This document shows, one piece after another, positions 1-11,300 of a stretch of 64,000 nucleotides of DNA. Position 1 is the first letter of the stretch; each line of letters begins with the position of its first letter. The notes under the pieces are model-generated. The model made no database searches. It was not told the DNA's origin and saw nothing but the letters and a program-made list of their open reading frames with translations. Origin of the DNA: Arcuatula senhousia. Its lineage: Eukaryota > Mollusca > Bivalvia > Mytilida > Mytilidae. The stretch is taken from NCBI GenBank assembly GCA_963971305.1, contig OZ020307.1:15761501-15825500 (forward strand), read 5' to 3'. Position numbers and translations under genes: made by a program.

Positions 1-2054
1 TATCAGTTTTATTACTTTTCCAAATACAGACAGGCATACTTCGATAAAATATGATTTCATACATCTTATCCATGTCGAACTTATGAAAAAAAACGAGATG
101 ACTTATGTTTTTCTTAGCTTGAGTATATAGTATCGGGTTTTTGTTTGTTTTGTGTGCTGGCTTCAAATGCAAAGTAGAAAGTAATAACTCCTTATGCTGC
201 ATGCTGACAATCTCATTATCTGTCATATGGGAGTACATGTATGCTTTTAATCGTCATAATTATTTTGAAAAAAAAATCAAAGCATGTAGTATTTTTTTAT
301 TATTGTAAATAAAAAGCTGCACATTAAATATAAAGACTACAACTATATTAAAATAATGCTCTTTTATCAACGGTGTTGCAAAGTGTTTACAGCTCAAAGT
401 ATACATAGTATACAATGGTAGCACAACCAAAGTTTATTTTAATATCACCAAGAATCGTGGATTCAGATAGTTTTTTAGGGAGGAGACAAATGCTAAGGGA
501 GGACCATTTAATTGTTAAAGGGGGATACGGTGAACTTTGATGTAAAAAGCAAGATGGTATCATTTGGTAAAAAAAGACGTCACCCATTGTGTTGAAAAAA
601 GGCAGGATTAAACGAATGAAGACAGAGTTACATGGAAAAAAGGACGGAAACAGCATAAGAAAAAAATGACAAGGAAAAAATGACATAAAAAAATATTCAT
701 AGCCCCCTATATATAAATATCAAATGGTTACTGCCTGAGAGACTTAATTGAAATTGTGAATCTGATCTTACAAAAGGCAAGAGATCTTAAAATGTTTATT
801 TCGAGTTGATAATGAACAGCTTAACATGATATGCTACTAATTGCCATTTTTTGTATTTAAATGTAACATGTCATAAATAGGTGATATATCCAACACATTA
901 CAAGGCAAGTAAACATATAGACAAAAGGCATCAAAATGCTACATAAATACTTATACATATAATATATACTTTTACATAAAAACGTATAAAATTATAAAAC
1001 ATAAGCACTTTAACAATGGGACATTACATGTATTAAAAAAAAGCCGAAAAAGTCCAGCATTAATTAAAATGGTATACAAAAAGTACGTTAACCACATCCC
1101 AAGTCATGACCTATTCATAAATAGTATATAAAAGATAAAGTTTACAATCGTACTAAAAACGTTCAAAAATAGTATAGTCATATATAGTAAGCATTATAGT
1201 AGAATGAAGAAAATCTTTAAAAAACTATGATAATGTTGAGACTGAGCTTTATTGTATCTTAAGAGAAATGTTCAAAGCTAGCGAACCGGGATTCAGAAAG
1301 TAACGAAAAAGACAGAATGTTTAAAAGAAAACAATAATAGGAATGCCCTTAAACTCTTCTAGTTATGCCATTAAACTTTCCTATAGACTTTTGTTATGAA
1401 CTCTATGGTTATATGTTTAATAAAACAAACAAATGTGCCATTTTATTAACATGTTATAAGAAATAAATAAAGTACCCCATTTCCAATTTTAAAAAAGAAA
1501 TTGGTTGAACCGCGTTGTATAAAAATTCTTAATCCTTACAGTATTTTATCAATAGATCAGCAGTATATCATTCAAAACTACTGGTTACTACAAATATACA
1601 AGGTTTAACAGGTCATGTTAATTGCAATAAATAAGTTTTGATGAACTATATACAACATTCATTTAAGAGGTAGTGAACTGCCAGCATGTGTCACCTTTAG
1701 AGGTCTCTTTTAACTGTTATTTTCTACATCTAAAGGCGAAACTGTATTTGATCAGCATCTAGTTGGTTTAAAATACTAGATTTTGTCTTAAATATTACAA
1801 ACGATGGCATAACACTACTGAGAACACTGCTCATTCAAATACTCTTGATCATTGTAAAAATAAAGCTATAAAATTGTGTAAAATAGGATTCAATTATCCC
1901 TGATTTCCATAAACACAGATCTATCTTTAATTAATCATCTTAATAACATATGTTTCTTAAAATCGAGAATTTTTGTCTTATTATTGTCATAAATCATATA
2001 GTATACATAGCTAATTTAACCCTTAATGAGACTTTAGAACTGTTAGGGATATTT
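1..2054. other. 3' flank of the exchanger gene, probably including its 3' UTR
   Basis: This AT-rich stretch has no convincing coding region. It lies directly downstream, on the minus strand, of the exchanger stop codon at 2055-2057, so part of it is probably 3' UTR. TTTATT, which reads AATAAA on the minus strand, occurs near 1250 and 1442 and could mark polyadenylation sites, but the motif is common by chance in such DNA. The short minus-strand open frame at 387-686 is low-complexity and looks non-coding. Confidence 0.4.
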
Positions 2055-2303
2055 TTAGAATCCTTCAATTACCCCCTTAGACTGTAGGGAAGACAGCATG
2101 ACATAGAACACCCAGAGAAGGACAAATATAGCACCACAGATGTATTTGGGTATCTTTGTTCCCCCTAGCTCAGCATTGCCAAAGATGGAGAGATTTCTAC
2201 GTAGAATGAGGAGAAGGATGGCTGTGATGGCACAGGCTGTGTAGATGACAACAGAAAATCCTAAAGTCTTGGCTTCTACTATAAATTTACTGCCTTTACT
2301 GAT
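2055..2303 (-). CDS. SLC8A-like (NCX): Exchanger coding exon 10 (residues 757-838), last membrane segments
   Basis: It starts ISKGSKFIVEAK after a TTTTTTCAG acceptor and has two hydrophobic segments separated by RRNLSIFGNAELGG. It ends GVIEGF and the TAA at 2055-2057. NCX1 likewise ends in IKGF. Confidence 0.93.
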   Translation of the reverse strand: MSKGSKFIVEAKTLGFSVVIYTACAITAILLLILRRNLSIFGNAELGGTKIPKYICGAIFVLLWVFYVMLSSLQSKGVIEGF

Positions 2304-5300
2304 CTGAAAAAATAAGAAAAGTAATTATTTTAACAATTTCAATACGGGCTGGTTTCCATTTTCAAATACATTTTTTCTATATTTGGCAACATTTACTATA
2401 TTATATGTTCACTATTGAAGAAACTATAACTTGCAACATTATTTTGTCAGAAATAAGTGAATTCTATTTTTTTATATTTTTTGTTTGTTTTATTTTACAG
2501 ATTTCTATTACTTACATGATAAATTGAAGCAATAACCCAAGGCAAGCCCAGGCCAAGGAAGACATTGACAGAGTTACTTCCGTTGATATTTCCCACTGAA
2601 CTATCAGCTGACTTTTCATTGATAGCAGCGGTCTTACTGGCAAAGGTATCAGGCATACTGGTTCCTAAGGCAACCAAAGTGATGGCTGTTATGGGTTTAG
2701 GAAGATTCACCAAACAACCGAAGATGCTAGCGAGATCACCGATGATAGCCGTCATAAAACCAATGACGGCTAAAGAAATCAGAAATGTTGGCCATCCTCC
2801 GAGGTATTTACACGGTGGTATAAAGGCAAAGAGAACCTGTGAAAGAAATCAAGCTAAAATTCAGTATAGTTCAAGAAAAGAGGGATGTATATTACAAGGT
2901 ATAGATATATAGGCACAACTTTTTTTTCAAATTGTATAAAATCTAAAAACTTGATTCAATGTAAATTTTATTTTCATCCAATAACCAAAGAAATTTCTTC
3001 AATCAATACAAAAGCGTTATATATCTATTCGATATCATTATGTCGCCTGCAACGTGTTGCAGAAGCGACATATAGGGGTTACTTTGGCACTATCCGTCGT
3101 CTTGCGTCGTCCTGCGTCGTCGTCCTGCGGCGTCACAAAAATTTCCGTCGCAGTTTTCCAGGCAACTACATGCCACAGCCTCTTGATATTTGGTATGTAG
3201 CTTCATTGCATAGTACTATAAGGTGTAAAGCGATTTTATGCCCGAAAAATAACGACTTCCTGTTTGACGAATACTTAATGTTTTATATGTTATGGACATA
3301 AATGCCAAATTTTCGTCGCAGTTTTCCAGGCAACTACATGCCACAGCCTCTTGATATTTGGTATGTAGCTTCATTGCATAGTACTATAAGGTGTAAAGCG
3401 ATTTTATGCCCGAAAAATAACGACTTCCTGTTTGACGAATACTTAATGTTTTATATATAATGGACATAAATGCCAAATTTTCGTCGCAGTTTTCCAGGCA
3501 ACTACATGCCACAGCCTCTTGATATTTGGTATGTAGCTTCATTGCATAGTACTATCAGGTGTAAAGTGATTTTATGCCCGAAAAATAACGACTTCCTGTT
3601 TGACGAATACTTAATGTTTTATATATAATGGACATAAATGCCAAATTTTCGTCGCAGTTTTCCAGGCAACTACATGCCACAGCCTCTTGATATTTGGTAT
3701 GTAGCTTCATTGCATAGTACTATAAGGTGTAAAGCGATTTTATGCCCGAAAAATAACGACTTCCTGTTTGACGAATACTTAACGTTTTATATATAATGAA
3801 CATAGATGCCAAATTTTCGTCGCAGTTTTCCAGGGAACAACATGCAACAGCCTCTTGATATTTGGTATGTTGCTTCATTGCATAGTACTATAAGGTATGA
3901 TTTAATGCCCGAAAATTAACTGCTTCCTGTTTGGCGAACAAATATAGATACGCAGGCGACATATGCCTTCCGGGGAAGGCTCCATCTAGTTTTTACAAAG
4001 CAGCTTAAATGTAAAAAAAATAATTATTGTACCTTCCAAAAGAAAGTTAAGAAATGCATTATGTAGTCAGTGACAACGGCTCCCTGTAGGTCTCCACCGT
4101 TGACATTTAAAGCTTCCACAAATTGAGCAGGGTAGCTGGATTCTTCTACTTGGAGGGCATCCATGTTAACCTTGGTCATATTCATTATTCTACTCACAAG
4201 TCCGTTGAATTCTTTGAAATAAGACAAAGTTACTCATTATAATCTCTTCATTCTATCTGGATTTAAAAGTGTTTTGAATTTTCTTCTTACTCATAGACAT
4301 GGAGTAAGAAGAACTATAATGTATTTTAGATCCTTTTTATTCCATGAAAAATATTTGTGTACTTAAACCTTATACTATATAACCATACTCTCTAGTGTGT
4401 GCCAGAAGTAATTATAACTCTTTAAAAGCAACTCTAGGGTTTTAATGGATGGGTGTATTGCTGTTTTTGCATCTTCGTGTTTTCGTTTGTGTTGTCTTTG
4501 ATCGATTTGTTTGTTGAAAGAACCTTTTTATTCAAATAGGATTGTCATAAACCTTTTTATTCAAATAGGATTGTCATAAAGGCACATCTCTGCTACTATA
4601 TTTTCATTAAAGTCACTCAAGCTATAACTTTGTATCGATCATCATTAACCAATTTTGGCTTTTTAGATTTGATTTTTTTAGGGGGGGTGGTTACTTACCT
4701 TCATCAATCACAATGGTTACAATAGTCTTGGTGATTTTCCCTAATTCTGCTCCACCATCACAGTCCCCTAAAGTAACTTGAAAACTTTCATCTCTTTCTT
4801 TTTTCTAAAAGTAAACAAAGGAATGGAAAAGTTAGCATCAACTAGTCATTGATCATAACATGCATATTTCTATTTGAATGTGTTATTTTGATGTTCATGT
4901 TCAACTGCACAAATATTTTTAAAGAGTATTGTATTTTCCTTAACATCACACTAAGATAGACTCTTAATCTGTGGAAATTATTCGGCCTTTTTTATCTTGC
5001 TTCCTTTAATTCAATCTTTTTTCTTCATCGTCATCATCATCATGATCATCATCATCTTTTTTAACTGCAGGACTCTAGTTTTTAAGACTTTTACACTGTT
5101 AAATGGTACATTTAAGTCAACAATTGATTACAAACATTGAATACATACCTTACTATCATGAATGACAATATCTATGCTTTTGTTAACTTCTCCATGGTCA
5201 AACTTCAGAATTCCTTCTCCACCCTCATAGTCTGCACCGGAAAGAGCAGTGATGTCTTTTGTTGACCATTTTACGGACACGTGACCATCAGCACCACCTA

Positions 5301-8300
5301 CTCTTTGGACGGGTACTCGGACTTTACGTCCACTTTCTTGAGCAATTATACTGGGTTTCATGAATTCTAATTTTCCAGGTTCTAAAATGAAAAGTGTCCT
5401 TTATACGTTTATATTCACTTATAATTGAAATCAATCTCAAAGTGATTTTATCTTCTTTTTAAACTATTTATCCCAGACATTTATCTATCTATTGCTGCAA
5501 CTGAAATCTATCTTTGTAACCGAAATATTTGGCAAAAATATCAATCTATCTACGGTATCTTTGAAATCAAATTTATTGCTGCAACTGACCTCAATTTCTG
5601 AAACCGGAATGTATTGCTACAAATAAAATCTATCCCTGAAACCGTTTTCTTTTGGTATAACTGAAATCTATCTCTGAAACTATAATCTAATGCTTCAACT
5701 GATATTTATTCCTTCAACAAAACCTATTGCTTCAACTGAAATATAGTCTCTGCCACCGTAATCTATGCTACAACTGAAACCTTTACTTCTTATACCGCAA
5801 TTTGTTGAAACTGTAGTCTATTGCTACAACTAAAAGCTGCTGCTATCTATTCAAACTGAGATAATAATTAGTTATAATTTTCTCAGATCCAAAATATAAC
5901 TGAAATCTATCTTGTAGCCAAAATATTTTGCTAATCCTTCGATTTATCTATTTTAAACCTTTATTAATTGATACCATTTTGGTCAATTGCTACAACTTAA
6001 ACTTATCTATCTGAATTTGCGATTTTGTGTTAAAATTGAAACCGTTATCTATTGATGCAACTTAAATCTTTTTCTGAAACCAAATATATTACTACAACTG
6101 ACTCTAATCTCTGAAACTGAAATGTATTGCTTCAACTGAAATCTATCTTCTTTTTCTATTGGTAAAACTGATATCTATCTCTGACATTGTTGTTATTGAT
6201 CCAACTGAAATCTATATTTGAAACTGCGATTTGCTACAACTAAAATCTATCTTTGAAACTGTAATTAATTGCTACAACTAAATTTATCCCTGAAACCGTA
6301 ATCTATTACTGAAACTGAAATATAGTCTCTGAAACCACGATCTATTGTCTGCACTGAAAATCGCTTTTTATTGAAAGAAGCAGAGGTACCAATGGGGTAT
6401 CCGAATGTCAAAAGTCCGAAAGGGCAGAGACAAAACCAGTTAACACCAACAAGAACGGGACAAGAACAGACAACATGCAAAAACATGGAGCACAAAAATA
6501 ACTGAATATCAATAAACAACGCGAACTCCAGTCGAAACAAGAGTGAACTCAGGTGCTCCGGAAGAGTAAGCAGTTCCTGCTTGCTATATCACACCTGTCG
6601 CGTTGTCAACAGTCAATTCAGCGTGTCAAATCTGGTAAAGGAAGACACAACAAAACTCTATGACAAACCAACATCTGCACTCATCTGAGAGATCGAAATC
6701 CCATATTTGTCTATAAGTGCATGATGTCTTCCGTAAAATTTCTTGAGTGAAGACAGCAACCGAGGAGCAACATAACCCTGTGTGACGCTCTGCTAAGGAA
6801 ATCGATGTAAGGAGTAACGAATCAATTGAGATACGTAAACTCCATAAGCTGGAGCGGATGGAATGTTGCTACACAAGAAGGGAAAGTTGACGATTGAAAT
6901 CTATCCATTGCTACGCAAATCTTTCTGTGTAATCTATTGCTACAATTGAAGCTCATTTTATAAAACCGTCATCAATTTATTCAAATTAATTGTGTCCATC
7001 GAAATATATATTTTAAACAAATCTATTGATACAAAATCTATCTTTCTTTGAAACCAAATCTATCGCTGCAACTGACCCCAATCTCTGAACCGGAATGTAT
7101 TCCCATAACTGAAACTTATCTCTTGAAACCTTTTCCATTGGTAAAACTGATATCTGACATAGAAATCTACTGTTGCAACTGCTATTTATTCCTGAAAACG
7201 TAATCTATTGCTTAAACTGAAACAGTAATCGATTGCTTATACCAAAATATAGTCTCTGAAACCGTAACATATTGACATAAATGAAATATATCCCTGAAAA
7301 CCGTTTTTATTGAAATCTATCCATTGCTATGCAAATCTTTCTGTGTAATGAAGCAGTAATAAATTTATTAAACTATCAAACCCTAATTTATTACGTCCAT
7401 TGAAATTATCTTTTAAACAAAATTTATTGGTACGTTGAACTGAAATCTTTCTATCTATGGCATCTATACCAATTTATAATGCCCGAACTTAAGTTTTCTC
7501 TGAAAATACAACTGAGAATTCTTATCTTGTAACTGATCTATTTCTTTAACCAAAATTTATTTATGAAACTGGTATCTGTTTTTTTAACCTTCACTAAAAT
7601 CTATTGTTTATTAAGCTGAATTTTTTTTAGAAACCATTTATATATTTCTTACGTATAAATCAGATTCTTAAATCAAAATCTATTTCAGAAAAACCTGATA
7701 TTTATCCTTGAAACTTACCATCGTCATTTATAATGACGACTTGTGTGATTGCCAAGTTTCCGAGAGTAACACTAGACTGTTCCTCTTCATCTGGTGTCTT
7801 ACTGACGTGTAGCTTGACGAAGAAGAATTCATCTGGTTCCCACTCGTTGTCGTCAACTATCTCGATAAAGACTTGTCGCAATTCCTCGCCGGCTGTAAAC
7901 TTGACTTCTTCATTGAAAGGTATGTAATCTTCGACGGCAACTGCAGTACCGTTCAATGTTTCGACTCTAAAATAAAAGGTATCATAAGTATGTAATCGTG
8001 TCATTTATGACATGAGTATGAAGAACAGCAATAAAACCATGGTGTTCCTTTGGTGTTCCATTTGTGACATGAGTATGAAGAACAGCAATAAAACCATGGT
8101 GTTCCTTTGATGTTCCATTTGTGACATGAGAATGAAAAACAGCAATAAAACCATGATGTTCCTTTGGTGTTCCATTTGTGACATGAGTATGAAGAACAGC
8201 AATAAAACCATGGTGTTCCTTTGGTGTTACATTTGTGACATGAGTATGAAGAACAGCAACAAAACCATGTTGTTCCTTTGGTGTTCCATTTGTGACATGA

Positions 8301-11300
8301 GTATGAAGAACAGCAATAAAACCATGGTGTTCCTTTTGTGTTCCATTTGTGACATGAGTATGAAGAACAGCAATAAAACCATGGTGTTCCTTTGGTGTTC
8401 CATTTGTGACATGAGTATGAAGAACAGCAATAAAACCATGGTGTTCCTTTGGTGTTCCATTTGTGACATGAGTATGAAGAACAGCAACAAAACCATGTTG
8501 TTCCTTTGGTGTTCCATTTGTGACATGAGTATGAAGAACAGCAATAAAACCATGGTGTTCCTTTTGTGTTCCATTTGTGACATGAGTATGAAGAACAGCA
8601 ATAAAACTATGGTGTTCCTTTGATGTTCCATTTGTGACATGAGTATGAAGAACAGCAAAAAAACCAGGATGTTCCTTTGATGTTCCATTTTGACATGAGT
8701 ATGAAGAACAGCAACAAAACCATGTTGTTCCTAAGATGTTCCATTTTGACATGAGTATGAAAAACAGCAACAAAACCATGTTGTTCCTAAGATGTTCCAT
8801 TTTGACATGAGTATGAAAAACAGCAATAAAACCATGGTGTTCCTTTGGTGTTCCATTTGTGACACGAGTATGAAGAACAGCAATAAAACCATGGTGTTCC
8901 TTTGATGTTCCATTTGTGACATGAGTATGAAGAACAGCAATAAAACCATGGTGTTCCTTTGATGTTCCATTTGTGACATGAGTATGAAGAACAGCAATAA
9001 AACCATGGTGTTCCTTTGGTGTTCCATTTGTGACATGAGTATGAAGAACAGCAATAAAACCATGGTGTTCCTTTGGTGTTCCATTTGTGACATGAGAATG
9101 AAAAACAGCAATAAAACCATGGTGTTCCTTTGGTGTTCCATTTGTGACATGAGTATGAAGAACAGAAATAAAACCATGGTGTTCCTTTGGTGTTCCATTT
9201 GTGACATCAGAATGAAAAACAGCAATAAAACCATGGTGTTCCTTTGGTGTTCCATTTGTGACATGAGTATGAAGAACAGAAATAAAACCATGGTGTTCCA
9301 TTTGTGACATGAGTATGAAAAACAGCAACAAAACCATGGTGTTCCTTTGGTGTTCCATTTGTGACATGAGCATGAAGAACAGCATTAAAATCAGGGTGTT
9401 TCTTTGCTTTGTTATACTTCAGTGTTTATAATGTGATTTTTTGTATCATGCATATTTACTCCCTATTCTATTTTTTCAATTTTAATGTATTTGTCTTAAA
9501 TAGAAATGTGTATTATAGTAAGTATGTTTAATGTAAAAGAAATGCACAATGATGAAAGAACTGTATCAATTACAAATTTGCATGTTGACGTGTGATCGAA
9601 ATAAGTTTAATTACCAAGTAGACAAATTTTATCAAGCTTTAAATTTTTGCATGCATGGGTTGACAGGTTAGTAACTTAGAAATCAAAAAATTAAATTTCA
9701 GTACCAATTTCCTAAACAATTTGAAAACATTACATTCTAAATGACACGTTTCTGTAAGCATGAATAAAGTCAATTGTTTTAACAGAAAGACATGGTGAGC
9801 ATTGTTTCCTTTACAAAGCTGGATGCGGACGTACCTGACTGTTACTGGAATATCTAGTTTACCATGACGACGAATACCAATTCTGACTTTCTTGTCCGAT
9901 TCTAAGACGGCTGTTTCGGCAGCGGTGAACTCGACAACAGCTTTTGTACCTCCATCAGAGTGATCTTTTGTTTTGGAGACTGCTAAGTTGCCTCGTTCCT
10001 CCTCGGGTGTTTGAATGTGGGAATAGAGCTGAAAGGGGACATTTCATCTTTTAAAAATGTGTGCATATAAAAAATGATGAAAGCATAAAAAGTTTGCATA
10101 TGAAATCCGAAAAATAAGTGTATAGTGTATTTTGAAAATACTAGATGTGTACCATCATAAGCATAAACTCTAGATCATTAGAAAAGTAGACAAAGAGTTA
10201 TAAGATTTCAAATCGTTAACTATGAGAATTTCATATTTATGTGTATTTCTAAGCGATTACCCACCTCTTGAAATGTCCCCAAAACACGCGGGATTAGCCT
10301 CCTCCTTCCTCCTAATCCTCTTGTGGCATTGATTCTGTACCACAGGGCACTGTGGCTCTGGCTCAACGTCATTTTCCTTGCAACCATTTGGGCGGCCTCT
10401 TCCGGTGGGAGACCTTCGTCGTTAACATCATGTCCTAGTTCCTATAAAGTTATGACTCAAAGGTGAAAACAAAACTTCTGAACTTGGAGGATCAACCTCA
10501 AACGTCCGGGAGAAAAAACAAAACAAGGCAAACATACAGGAAAAATTGAAGATCACAATGGTCCTGACTTTGTATAGGCATTTAAAAGAAATCGGAACAC
10601 TGCTAGGTCGTACCACAAATTTTATTTGGAGATACATGTATTCAGATTAATTGGTTCAGCTCGAAAATCTTTTAATTGATTTAATCTCATTAGTATTTCC
10701 CTTTTGTTTAAAAATGCAAACATCTATAATGTCAACCTCGGCTGCGCCACGGTTGATGATTTTTTTTTCTTCTCAGGATATCAATCTACTCTATCACCCT
10801 CTCAATTTACTATATGTTATTTATTATATTAAACCTTTTTATGAAATAATGTATTTTCAATTGTAACTATTTTCAAAATAAATGTATTTCAAAATTAATT
10901 ACTTTGCAGAGGGACAAGATCTCAGCATTATCTTCGTCATCGGAATCTTTTTCAGTGCCTTCCTCGATTTTTCTTTCATCTGAAAAGGATCAAATAAGGT
11001 GAGTTATAGTAATTTACATGTGTAATAACTCAATATTGTCCAATTACATGAATCATTTGCCAACGAGGAAGATATTAAATGGTTCACAAACATCCATCAA
11101 ACAAAACGTATTGATGTATACAATTAAACTATATCCAGTAAAGGTGTACTTCATTAACTTCCTGTACGCTCTTTACATATATCTGTATATAGCTTAGCTC
11201 TCCAAAATTATTCTTTGACCTTTCTCCATCAATATGAATCATTAACCATATTTTTTGTTAGGGACCGATCATTTAACTTGAAAAGGGGAGGGGGGCCTTG

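Noticed and set aside
387..686. 99-codon minus-strand frame rich in Phe
   Set aside because: Low-complexity translation of T-rich DNA with no conserved feature, in a likely 3' UTR.
3146..3985. Regular repeats as a CRISPR array
   Set aside because: Units of 168 bp are near-identical along their full length with no unique spacers, and the host is a eukaryote.
7982..9385. 467-codon minus-strand open frame and several overlapping frames on both strands
   Set aside because: They arise from the 57-bp minisatellite, whose unit length is a multiple of three, inside an intron of the exchanger. No family motif.
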